A stretch of 64,000 bases of DNA from Pectinophora gossypiella (GCF_024362695.1 NC_065421.1:12896598-12960597), one strand, 5' to 3'. Numbered from the stretch's first letter, positions 39,681-48,564 are shown. Numbers and translations are program-made. The notes: a model not told the origin generated them from the sequence alone.

Positions 39681-40139
39681 GCTTGAATCGAGCTTGATTT
39701 AGCTGGGTTTCGTTACTATTGAGCCGCTCTGGAACCTTAACAACGCTCTTACCAAAAAAACTTAAAAAAAAAACTTTTTTTTCCAACAAATTCAGCACAA
39801 CTTTTCAGGTGTACTAAGCACCACATTTATTTGGAAGTTATTGACCTTAAAAAAACTTGGCTCACCTTTTTTTTATTCAACTTGTGTCTCAGGCTCGGCA
39901 CACCGTGTACAATGTTGTACTTTATGTAGAATATTGTAGGTACGTACCTCCGATTGTCAGCGAAGCGCTTTTGTTTACCTCTGTGTTGAGGATATGGATT
40001 GAATATGGAATTCTATTTTCTAATAATAAGGTGCTTTTCTTTGTTATTCATAGTGTGTTTAAACCACTTGGGTACTACTTTAGCAATTCTTTTGAATTGT
40101 TTACATTTTAAACTCTCGCCACCAACAAAATGTATGCAT

Positions 40140-40628
40140 AATTAAAGCACATAATAACGTGTTCTTACCGCGTTTAAATGGGGATATGAGATTCCCGATA
40201 TTTAGACACTGTTGAAATCAGAAAACATAAAAATTTCAACAGGGAAGACGGGTTTCAAATTATCGAGCACGTGGAATCCAGTAGTAGGTGTTGTAAAAAG
40301 CTTGAAACGGCCTAATGTGGTGAAAAAACGTGAGGACACAGTGAGTGCGGTTTGTCGTAGTGAGTTTCGTGCGAGTTCAGATGGTTCCGAACATTCCGAT
40401 ATCAAAAACATAAACAAGCGGCAAAGAAAGAGGGTAGACAGATATGTCTGCCCGTAGAAAATTATGGCTCTACCTACTCCACTCCAATCTCATCAGTCAT
40501 CCCGTGATCATGGCACTTGCAACAGTGTCGAAATATCGGGAGTCTCATATCCCCATTTAAACGCGGTAAGAACCCGTTATTATGTGCTTTAATTATGATA
40601 ATAACCGCGTAAACTTAAAACAATGTAA
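40140..40628 (+). mobile_element. Hairpin retroposon with internal ORF, 489 bp
   Basis: Larger relative of 4214-4383. Left arm AATTAAAGCACATAATAACG ... ATTTAGACACTGTTG, right arm CAACAGTGTCGAAATATCGG ... TTATTATGTGCTTTAATT, then a unique tail GATAATAACCGCGTAAACTT. Arms of about 75 bp. Perfect 13-bp TSD AAAATGTATGCAT (40127-40139, 40629-40641). Between the arms lies a ~280-bp segment with an 81-codon frame. Retrotransposition is inferred from variable TSD length and a fixed 3' end; Penelope-like affinity is a hypothesis. Confidence 0.75.
40212..40457 (+). CDS. Unrecognised 81-aa ORF inside hairpin retroposon
   Basis: Open frame MKSENIKISTGKTGFKLSST... with basic, serine-rich character and a KRQRKRVDR stretch near the end that could act as a nuclear localisation signal. 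No family recognised. It is absent from the shorter copy at 4214, so it may be the element's own remnant, a captured host exon, or chance. It starts immediately where the left arm ends. Low confidence that it encodes a protein. Confidence 0.25.
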   Translation: MKSENIKISTGKTGFKLSSTWNPVVGVVKSLKRPNVVKKREDTVSAVCRSEFRASSDGSEHSDIKNINKRQRKRVDRYVCP

Positions 40629-40699
40629 AAAATGTATGCATTTGACGATTAATGGAATACGCGTAAAATCGACAATAAATAAAAGTAAGTACGTAAGTC

Positions 40700-40895
40700 T
40701 TCTCTTCTATCGAGTAGGTTGTGAGGTGGAGAACCAACCTCATCAACCTTGGTGTCAGGGTTATTGAGTCGCCAAAGGCCCAGACATGGCTCATGTAACG
40801 ACTAATTACTTACATCAGTAAGTAGTAACCGGGACCAACGGCTTGACGTGCCTTCCGAAGCACGGATCATCTTACTTTCGGACAATCTGGTGAAT
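40700..40895 (-). repeat. SINE-C, headless
   Basis: TATCGAGTAGGTTGTGAGGT, CAACCTTGGTGTCAGGGTTA, TTACTTACATCAGTAAGTAG, shared core on the minus strand and CTTTCGGACAATCTGG; the tRNA head at the right is missing. Confidence 0.75.
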
Positions 40896-40944
40896 AAGTA
40901 AATACATAGTAAGTTAAGTATTTGTTATGTTTGTAATGTTCTCT

Positions 40945-41130
40945 CTCTCTCTCTTGGGTCGATCCCTCATATCTGAGGATCGTGGTCAGTATCAGGGTTG
41001 CATCTGGAGCGGATGACCTGCTTCCATCGGTTTCTGTCCAGCGCTTCCCTTACGACTGTGCAGAGCTTGGATAACGACAAGTCTTTCACTTGAACGGTCC
41101 GTCTAGTTGGTGAACGACCACGTCATTTTT
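40945..41130 (-). pseudogene. LINE reverse transcriptase C-terminal tail
   Basis: Minus strand reads KDLSLSKLCTVVREALDRNR then WKQVIRSRCNPDTDHDPQI and a stop. The D-R-x-x-W motif just before the C-terminus is common to RTE-type LINEs of invertebrates. A (CT)n tract (40940-40954) stands at the 3' end. Only about 50 codons remain. Confidence 0.65.
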
Positions 41131-41867
41131 TGCCTTTAGTGTTAAGTTTTGTTATGTCAAGAAACGAAAAGCAAAATTGACAAAAAAAAGCAATATTACA
41201 ATTTCAACAAACGTCAAATACCAATATCGCTTTCTTAGATGAATCGCTTCAATGTGGCAGTTTTAACCCTGGTCATCTTATTGGTTGCTTAGGCAAGTTG
41301 CATTCTGGATTCTGTCTACACCAATACGGGTAACAGGCGCTGTGTCAGTCTCTCTGCATAAATCGAATGATTTACATAAACACAATTTCTAGACAAACCC
41401 GCTCACTGTTCAATAGAACAATATGATAGAATTGAATCCAGTTATATGAAATCAAATTATGGCTTGGATCTCCAAAATTGGTCAGCTATAGAGAGAATTT
41501 CTCGCTAAATGTAATAACGGATTTCGGCTAGATTCTGGGCGAATTGCGAATTAGCTTTTAGTACTATTTACTTACAGAATAACTGTGCGTTTATAATTTT
41601 AAGCACTTAAATTGTTTGGCTCCAAGGCCACGGCACTGGCAACGTCGCCAAACAATTTATATTGAAATGGCTTCGTTGCCAAATGGTCGCCAAAGACTTC
41701 GCCAAATGAGTTATTTGCCATACAATTCAAGTTGGGCATAGCTAGAAAACACCAGAAAACTTGCAGGACCGCACCACACCGCAGCTGAGTATGCTCCAGA
41801 ACCCTTTTTACTGTTTATTAAAAAGAGATCTATATTTATGCGTGTTGGTTGTAAAGCTAAAAGAACT
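41131..41867. other. Unassigned DNA
   Basis: No element recognised. TTTGGCGAC/GTCGCCAAAC-like phrases repeat around 41620-41710 (CGTCGCCAAACAATTTATAT, TGGTCGCCAAAGACTTCGCC) but no ordered repeat emerges. Confidence 0.35.
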
Positions 41868-42020
41868 GACCAAATTGGGAAATTTCTTAAAAAAGGTCTA
41901 CTCTAAACCGCGCCTGTATGAAACGATTGATGAATGTGGAAAAAGCAAGAGAAGCAAATGGGATTCCATAGTCTCTGCTTACCCTAATGGGAAAAAGGTA
42001 TGAGTTTATGTTGTATGTAT
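41868..42020 (+). pseudogene. RTE-like LINE 3' end, eroded
   Basis: CCAAATTGGGAAATTTCTTA, CTCTAAACCGCGCCTGTATG, AAACGATTGATGAATGTGG, TTCCATAGTCTCTGCTTACC, GAGTTTATG. A 15-bp deletion removes the GTGTGTCAGGATC section. Confidence 0.75.
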
Positions 42021-42359
42021 GATACCATAACATAAGCTTTTGACTATATTCTCAAATGAACTAAGTACCCACGTTTCAACGAGCTTTTTGTTACTAACGT
42101 GATATGAATGATTACATTATAGGGACTTCACCACCACAACTGTTGTTGACAATAAATTGAAAAGTACATACAAATGTTGTTCTCAAACAAATTCCTTTTA
42201 GCTACTTGTTAGGAGTTTTGTCTAAATTCAAATTAGGCTTCAGGCAAATTTAAAGTTACAGACTAACTTTTTGGGTGAAATAACTGTTAATAAAAGACTG
42301 TTTTATTTCGGCTTTATAATTATTTTGTTTAATTGCAGAAATAAACTTTGTGCTGACAA

Positions 42360-42445
42360 AGCATCATGCCTGATCCCCAAAGGGGTAGGCCTTTACCTTT
42401 GTGTCTAGTATATACACCCACTCCTCAGTAGAGGGCAAGCCTATT
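42360..42445 (+). repeat. Repeat L fragment
   Basis: AGCATCATGCCTGATCCCCA, AAGGGGTAGGCCTTTACC, ACACCCACTCCTCAGTAG, AGGGCAAGCCTATTTCCATT. Confidence 0.5.
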
Positions 42446-42494
42446 TCCATTAACCAGGCACAAATCTTCAGTTGCCATCTTCATACACAATATA

Positions 42495-42872
42495 TCCCGC
42501 ATAGGGATGGTACTGAAAAGTATCGGCCACCGAAAGACGTAATATACGATCTCGACGACCCGATTACTCTAGCCATAGAGGCGGTCAATCAGCTCGCGAC
42601 ACCAAACACTTCAGGACTCCGATACCGACCCCGCCAGCGTGGTCGACAATTTCCCTCATTCAGCACTTATCGCTTTGATCCATTAGGGACGATAAATTAT
42701 TTCTAATATATTCCTCTCAGACGACGCCCTGAGCCGGGGTTCCCGCCCAACTAGGCAGTTCAGGCCTTTTGTCTTAAATTTTGTACCGGTTAAGAGCCCT
42801 CAGCGCTCCTCATTTGTCAGACCAAGTGGTTAATACCATCTGAATCAAACATGAAAAAAGTCACGTCAAATA
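42495..42872 (+). pseudogene. LINE-D, longest 3' copy
   Basis: Extends about 120 bp further 5' than other LINE-D copies and keeps an open frame: DVIYDLDDPITLAIEAVNQL, ATPNTSGLRYRPRQRGRQFP, then ...LGTINYF and stop (about 42706), followed by the 3' UTR ending AGTCACGTCAAATAAAA. This is the best view of the LINE-D protein C-terminus; no family could be named from it. Tail A run is short and interrupted. Diverged, hence older than 16269. Confidence 0.78.
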
Positions 42873-43222
42873 AAATGCTATTGGCTATTTGGAAGAAGAT
42901 CGCCATCTTTTTCTTTTATTTAATACGTGAAAAGAAAATCTTAAGTGGTCATTTTACAACTCGATAAACTGGTACAGTTTGTTAGTTAGCTTCTCCTTAT
43001 GAGAGATATCTCCGCTGTCTCCTATCTACCCCACTGTACGATTTCATCTCTTATTGTGTTAGATGTACCCCAACGCAGACCCTCTCCCTCCCTAGGGGAC
43101 TAGTGACAGACAGAATATCATATTTCTTCTGACTTTCTACTTATAGGGTAGAAATTGGAATGAATTTGATAAACTATGTGGGTTGCCTTGTACCTGCGTG
43201 AATTACGCGTTTTTTCATACAT

Positions 43223-43305
43223 AGCATCACGCCTGTATCCTCAAAGGGGTAGGCAGAAGTGTATAATATACTATATACAAACTCCTTGCCACATAAGTAC
43301 GTATA
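43223..43305 (+). repeat. Repeat L fragment
   Basis: CATCACGCCTGTATCCTCAA, AGGGGTAGGCAGAAGTGTAT, ACAAACTCCTTGCCACATAA. Confidence 0.5.
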
Positions 43306-43324
43306 TTGGATATTGACATTTAAT

Positions 43325-43520
43325 CTTCTTCTATCGTGTGGGTTGTGAGGTGGATTACCAACCCCCATCAACCCTGGTGTCAAGGTTACTATTGAGCCGC
43401 TAAAAGCCCCTGACATGGCTCAAGCAACGACTACTTACTTATCAGTAAGTAGTAACCGGGACCAACGGCTTAACGTTCCTTACAAGGCATGGATCTTCTT
43501 GCTTTCGGACAATCAGTTAA
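43325..43520 (-). repeat. SINE-C, headless
   Basis: TTCTTCTATCGTGTGGGTTG, CATCAACCCTGGTGTCAAGG, CTGACATGGCTCAAGCAACG, shared core (diverged) and GCTTTCGGACAATCAG. The tRNA head is missing. Confidence 0.78.
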
Positions 43521-43671
43521 TAATGTACATTTAAGAAATTATCGATAAATTTTGACTTGGATGTACCTTAACTTTGTTTATCCGAAACGACGAGTCACTA
43601 TGTGAACAACAATTAATCTTTATCAGACCAACTGGGAAACAAACGTAAGCTTATGATATGTTTTGGTGTTC

Positions 43672-43876
43672 AATTTTATCCCTCAATCAGCGCTATCGTT
43701 ATCGACCCACTAGAGTCGATTAATTCTTTCAAATATTTTTCCTCTCCCACGACTCCCTGAGCCGAGGTTCGCGCCCAACTGGGCTCCCTCACGTTGTACC
43801 GGGTGAGAGCCCTAAGCGCTCCCCATTTGTCCGGCCAAGTAGTTAATGCCATCTGCGGCAAATCTACTATAAGTCA
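43672..43876 (+). mobile_element. LINE-D 3' end, no poly(A)
   Basis: CCCTCAATCAGCGCTATCGT to GGCAAATCTACTATAAGTC with a 20-bp internal loss (GGCCTGTTGTCTTAAA region). Flanks CAATTTTAT/CAATTTAATTTT may be a worn TSD. Confidence 0.78.
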
Positions 43877-44084
43877 ATTTAATTTTGCAACTACAATTTA
43901 TATATTCATAGGCCCTCTGTAAAACTAGAATAATAACGAACTATTTCGCGAACCGTTTAATTATAAGAGCCTGTTGACAAAATATTGAATTATGGCACAC
44001 AGAGGACGTGTTTCATCTAAAATACGTGCAAGTTTTTAGGAAAGCGGTAACTATAGGTATACTTAACTAGCTGTTACCAATGAC

Positions 44085-44290
44085 GTCATTCGCATGAAAC
44101 TCTACTATTAAAACTATAGAAGTTTCATACAAACTTTGCCACTCCTTTTTACCCCCTTAGGGGTTGAATTTCGCAAAATTCCGTCTTAGTGAGCACCTAC
44201 GTGCTTACATGAACCCCCATGCAAAATTTGAGACTACTAGCACTTGTAGTTTCTGAGATTTCGTCATGAGCGAGTCAGTCAGTGACCTTT
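44085..44290 (+). repeat. Dispersed repeat T
   Basis: ATAGAAGTTTCATACAAACT, TTTTTACCCCCTTAGGGGTT, GAATTTCGCAAAATTCCGTC, GCAAAATTTGAGACTACTAG. Shares its centre with 58505-58590. Family not identified; this kind of block is widespread in insect intergenic DNA. Confidence 0.5.
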
Positions 44291-44304
44291 CACTTTTCTT
44301 TATA

Positions 44305-44482
44305 CAGGGTGTTGGGGACGTCGCAACTAATACTAAGGGGGATGATTTTCCAAAAATCATGTTTTAAACAAAACAAATTGAATTCTATACTTTTGTTATC
44401 GATAATTCCACTTGATATTCACTCAGAATAATGAGTTGATCATCCCTCTCAGTAATCGGTACGATGTCACTTACACCCCGTG
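44305..44482 (+). mobile_element. MITE family F (178 bp)
   Basis: CAGGGTGTTGGGGACGTCGC at left after TA, GATGTCACTTACACCCCGTG at right. Internal arms shortened and diverged (AAAAATCATGTTTTAAACAA). Confidence 0.78.
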
Positions 44483-44489
44483 CAAGTAG

Positions 44490-44720
44490 AATAGAATAGA
44501 ATAGATATTGTTTATTATAAAAGGACGCCACACACAAAGACAAGACAATAACATCACATTTTTTTTTACAAAACAATTACCAAAAGCATAGGAGGATGTT
44601 AATTACAATGATCATAAGGTAGTGGTGGACGTCCTGAGATGAAAGGGCCTCACTCAGCACAAGTCGCGGCGTGAACCACGACGCTGGTATTATGTGGACC
44701 CTGTTGGGTGAGGCACGAAC
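44490..44720 (-). repeat. LINE 3' end
   Basis: (AATAG)n at 44490-44505, TATTGTTTATTATAAAAGGA, CGCCACACACAAAGACAAGA, then GGTAGTGGTGGACGTCCTGA and GGCCTCACTCAGCACAAGTC. Minus-strand LINE terminus with a pentamer tail; coding part absent. Confidence 0.5.
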
Positions 44721-45222
44721 GTCGTGTTTCATAAATATACGTTAATATTCGTACATAGATTAAATATTACCAAATTACTTAAAATAGAATGTAGGTGTAC
44801 AAAATATAATATATTATCACAAAAACGTATACATAAATACTTAATGTTAGTATTATAATAGTAATTAATGCAAGCGGATATAGTACGCACCTGATATAAA
44901 CAAATACGAATGCATAAAACATAATAAGTAGGAATTATATTATGTAAGTATGTGTATTGTGTAGTCTGTTTGTGTTAGTATCTATCGCGCGCGCAGCTCC
45001 TCGAGTCACCTCGGTCGGCAAAGTAGTTCAATTTTTGCCAGTATAATACTTGGATATGATATTTTTCCCATTCGACTGTCGCGCCTCCGAACAGGCACGA
45101 CGCATACCAAAGAAAAAGAAACGAAATTATAATAAATTGTAATAAAATTGCACATTAAGTAAATCAAATAAAAGTGAATAATAGTAAAGTAAAGTACATA
45201 CAGGTAGCCATACAAGTAGGTA

Positions 45223-45426
45223 TGGATGTTAGTGACACCGTACCGAATACTGAGGGGGATGATTCAGAACATGTGTCTGAGTTGATATCAAGTGGAATTT
45301 CCAATCGAAAAATTCATGAAAATTATTGTGTATTTTTTTAAATTATTTTTAGTTCCATACTTTTGCAAAGAAAAATTCGACTTGATATCAACTCAGAATC
45401 ATGGTTTGAATGTCACTAAAACCCTG
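45223..45426 (+). mobile_element. MITE family F (204 bp)
   Basis: TGGATGTTAGTGACACCGTA at left, ATGTCACTAAAACCCTG then TA at right; TCTGAGTTGATATCAAGTGG faces CTTGATATCAACTCAGAATC. Confidence 0.82.
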
Positions 45427-45429
45427 TAG

Positions 45430-45905
45430 AGATGTGAAAATTGTTGGAAGGGATGGCCAAGGAATACCTAGAAAGTCACCAATTTGGGAACTAGGTTTAA
45501 AAGAGATTACTCTGAACTGAGGAGCTCGGTGGCGCAGCGGTTAACGCGCTCGGTCTGCGATTGTTGAAGTAAAGCAACTTTCGCAAAGGCCAGTCATAGG
45601 ATGGGTGACCACAAAAAAAAATAAGTTGTCATCTCGAGCTCCTCCGTGCTTCGGAAGGCACGTTAAGCCGTTGGTCCTGCCTGCATTAGCAGTCGTTAAT
45701 AACCACCAATCCGCACTGGGCCCGCGTGATAGTTTAAGGCCCGATCTCCCTATCCATCCATAGGGAAGGCCCGTGCCCCAGCAGTGGGGACGTTCATGGA
45801 CTGATGACTCTGAACTGGCGCGTGTGTGTGAGATAGTTGAGTATGGAACAAACAAGAGAACTATATCAAGCATGAAGCAAATGGAAATCTACGTAGTGTT
45901 GCCCG
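45430..45905 (+). pseudogene. RTE-like LINE fragment split by SINE-B
   Basis: Left part GGAATACCTAGAAAGTCACC, AATTTGGGAACTAGGTTTAA; right part CGCGTGTGTGTGAGATAGTT, GAGAACTATATCAAGCATGA, AGCAAATGGAAATCTACG. These align with 37424-37560 once SINE-B is removed. Heavily diverged. Confidence 0.7.
45520..45806 (+). repeat. SINE-B, full length with 11-bp TSD
   Basis: Reference SINE-B copy. AGGAGCTCGGTGGCGCAGCG head with A box, GCTCGGTCTGCGATTGTTGA, AGTAAAGCAACTTTCGC and AGGATGGGTGACC (5S-like), CATCTCGAGCTCCTCCGTGC leading into the shared core, CACTGGGCCCGCGTG, GTGCCCCAGCAGTGGGGACG and a short tail CATGGACTGATG. TSD ACTCTGAACTG (45509-45519, 45807-45817) inside an RTE fragment. Confidence 0.95.
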
Positions 45906-46012
45906 GCGAGGTGAAGGTACTTAGTTCATCTTGCTTAATACCCGAATTCGAAGTCGTAAACTTGTGTTATGTTTTAATACAAAATACATAAAAAATTGCT
46001 GCTTAAGTCTAA

Positions 46013-46240
46013 GGGTGGTATTAATAAACTAATCTCAACTTTAGACTGCCCTCAAGGTTGTCAATGTGACAATTAGGGATAAGCTCGCCTATGCTTTATC
46101 TAACGATAAATTATATGTAAATATTATTTGTATTTTAAAGAAATAAAAAGTATACAAACAAACAATTCTTATATAACAACAGGGACTTGAACATCATCTT
46201 GAGGGCAGCCTCAGCTAAGATTAGTTTATTAATACCACCC
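46013..46240. mobile_element. PIF/Harbinger-type MITE (228 bp)
   Basis: Inverted ends GGGTGGTATTAATAAACTAA and its complement at the right (TTAGTTTATTAATACCACCC), extending to CTGCCCTCAAG. 3-bp TSD TAA (46010-46012, 46241-46243), the TWA type of PIF/Harbinger. Non-coding. Confidence 0.88.
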
Positions 46241-46269
46241 TAAGTATTGTTTGTGACGGCTAAACTAGC

Positions 46270-46945
46270 AACGTCATCATCTCCCTAGCATTATCCCGTT
46301 TCTCATAGGGTCCGCTTACCTAACCTGAAGATATGACAGGTTCTGTTTTTTACAGAAGCGACTGCATGTCTGCCGCGAAGGGAGACCAGCCCTTCATCAT
46401 CAACATCCTATATACGTCCCACTGCTGGGCACAGGCCTCCCCTCAATCAACCGGAGGGGGTATGGAGCATACTCCACCACGCTGCTCCAATGCGGATTGG
46501 TGGAGGTGTTTTTACGGCTAATAGCCGGGACCAACGGCTTAACGTGCCCTCCGAAGCACGGAATCATCTTACTTTTTCGGACAATCAGGTGATTCAAGCC
46601 TGAAAAGTCCTTACCAAACAAAGGACAGTCTCACAAAGTGATTTCGACCATGTCCCCATCGGGAATCGAACCCGGACCTCCAGATCGTGAGCCTAACGCT
46701 CTAACCACTAGACCACGGAGGCTGTTTGTTGAGACCAGCCCTATACAGCCGAAAATGCATTTCTCGGGAATGTGGGTTTCCTCACGATGTTTTCCTTTAC
46801 CGCTGAGCACGTGATAATCATTTATGATCCAAACATGAATTCACAAACAAATTCGACAATCATCGGTTTAGGCCTGTGCTGTATTCAAACCTGCGACCTC
46901 AAAGTGAGAGGCAAGCGTTTTACCAACTGGGCTACCATTGCTTGC
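46270..46945 (-). repeat. Repeat I, long copy, split by SINE-A
   Basis: Minus-strand order: tRNA-like head at right (CAATGGTAGCCCAGTTGGTA A box; GCAGGTTTGAATACAGC B box), GATCATAAATGATTATCACG, CAGCGGTAAAGGAAAACATC, CATTCCCGAGAAATGCATTT, then after the SINE, CTGTAAAAAACAGAACCTGT and CCCTAGGGAGATGATGA-like end. Without the SINE, about 340 bp. tRNA head plus long body suggests a further SINE family. Confidence 0.78.
46394..46730 (-). repeat. SINE-A, full length with 12-bp TSD, nested in repeat I
   Basis: Full SINE-A, closest by eye to the copy at 18206 (GGATTGG/GGGTTGG differences only in the tail). TSD GAGACCAGCCCT (46382-46393, 46731-46742). Head GCCTCCGTGGTCTAGTGG with intact A and B boxes. 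Its tail is CATCATCAACATCC rather than (TACA)n, an unusual 3' end. Confidence 0.94.
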
Positions 46946-47390
46946 AAACTAGCAGCGTAATGTTGCTTTTACGAAAGAGATGTATACAATAACGCTGTCT
47001 TATTACTGAAATCTCTACAATTTATCATCTATAACAAATATAAGACGTCCAAAAGATAAAATACAATTCGAGAGTAAAATAATTATCTTCCGGGACGTCG
47101 CACTAAGACAAAATACGACTCTCAAAAGACAGTCAGCGTTTAACTTTTGTAAAGGCTATATAGGCATTCCTCTCCCGTACTCTTTCAAAAAAAAGAACGA
47201 CCTACTTATTCTTTTCTGTGCTACTTATACAATAAACGCCCTTAGTACCTAATAGAGTGGGCAGAGTTACAAGTAATCAGAAGACCTGCGAGTAATCAGG
47301 AAAAATTTTGAGACGAAGTCCTAAATAAATTTCGCACATTTTACTAGGACACCATGGTGGCGCAAACTAAATGCAATAGACACCTAGGAT
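46946..47390. other. Unassigned DNA
   Basis: No window repeat or coding sequence recognised. Confidence 0.35.
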
Positions 47391-47396
47391 GGTATT

Positions 47397-47514
47397 AATA
47401 AACTAATCTCAGCGGCTGCCCTCAAAATGATGCCCTGTTTTTATATAAGAACTGTCACAATGACATGACCTTGAGGGCAGTCTCGAAGCTGAGTTTAGTT
47501 TATTAATACCACCC
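47397..47514. mobile_element. PIF/Harbinger-type MITE, short form (118 bp)
   Basis: Same ends as 46013 (GGATGGTATTAATAAACTAA; TTAGTTTATTAATACCACCC), TSD CTA on both sides (47394-47396, 47515-47517). About 110 bp of centre is missing compared with the 46013 copy. Confidence 0.86.
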
Positions 47515-47544
47515 CTAGTATCTTGTTGCACAAACGATATACCA

Positions 47545-47590
47545 GGTCTTCTTCTGTCGTGTGGGTTGTGAGGTGGAAATCCACCTTACA
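47545..47590 (-). repeat. SINE-C tail scrap
   Basis: TCTTCTGTCGTGTGGGTTGT, GAGGTGGAAATCCACCT: only the terminal 45 bp of SINE-C. Confidence 0.6.
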
Positions 47591-48076
47591 ACATAAGAAC
47601 ACACGATTCAAATAAATAATTCAATGGACTTGTTTAAAGTTGCAAACTAAATCCTAAACATACGACATTAGTCATGTTTTTCTTTTGTCTAGCCAAGAGT
47701 AAAGTGTATCCTATTCGAGGCAAATTTATACTACAATAGGGTATTTGACTGCGTCAAACATAAATTATAAAATGCTAATCTAAAAAGCCAGTCTATATTT
47801 TTCTATTTGAAATAAATAAATAAATATTATATTAGAAGCTAAGATGATCAAAAACCAATCTCATTTACCTTTCGACTTATTTTCGATGTTTATTTATGAA
47901 TTAATTAACAATGACTACGACACGACGTTTGACCGCTATTATTGATGACGTCACAGTTACAGAAGAGTATTTCCATACAAAGACCAGATAAATTTTCAGT
48001 TTGACGTTTAGTAAAAAGTATATAATTTGAGTAGGTTGGCAAGTACCTTATTTGAGGTGAGATAGGTTTGAAATGC

Positions 48077-48377
48077 GTTGTGTAAAATTGAGGAGCTCGG
48101 TGGCGCAGCGGTAAACGCGCTCGGGCGATTATTGAAGTTAAGCAACTTTCGCAAATGCCGGTCTTAGGATGGGTGACCACAAAAAAAAAGTTTTCATCTG
48201 GAGCTACTCCGTGCCTCGGAAGGCACGTTAAGCCGTCGATCCCGGCTGCATTAGCAGTCGTTAATAACCATCAATCCGCACTGGGCCCGCGTGATGGTTT
48301 AAGGCCCGATCTCCCTATCCATCCGTAGGGAAGGCCCGTGCCCCAGCAGTGGGGACGTTTATGGGCTGATGATGATG
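48077..48377 (+). repeat. SINE-B, full length with 13-bp TSD
   Basis: Complete SINE-B with tail GGGCTGATGATGATG. TSD AGGTTTGAAATGC (48064-48076, 48378-48390). Thirteen bases GTTGTGTAAAATT stand between the left TSD and the usual head GAGGAGCTCGG, so the source transcript started upstream or extra bases were added at the 5' junction. The 5S-like part lost GTCTGC (GCTCGGGCGATTATTG). Confidence 0.92.
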
Positions 48378-48484
48378 AGGTTTGAAATGCAAAGGATTTT
48401 TATTTCTATGGCCTCACTCTTGCTTAGGGAAACTCAAAGAGGAAAATTAATCGAAATAATTGCCATAATGCAGATGTAACATAA

Positions 48485-48550
48485 ACGGCCTATATACGTC
48501 CCACTGCTGGACACAGGCCTCCCCTCAATCAACCCGAGGGGATATAGGTC
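48485..48550 (-). repeat. SINE-A tail scrap
   Basis: GGCCTATATACGTCCCACTG, CTGGACACAGGCCTCCCCTC, AATCAACCCGAGGGG. Confidence 0.75.
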
Positions 48551-48564
48551 GAATTAATTTCGCA

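Noticed and set aside
45560..45610. 5S rRNA gene fragment
   Set aside because: The GTTAAGCAAC and GGATGGGTGACC blocks occur inside every SINE-B copy and lack the rest of 5S rRNA.
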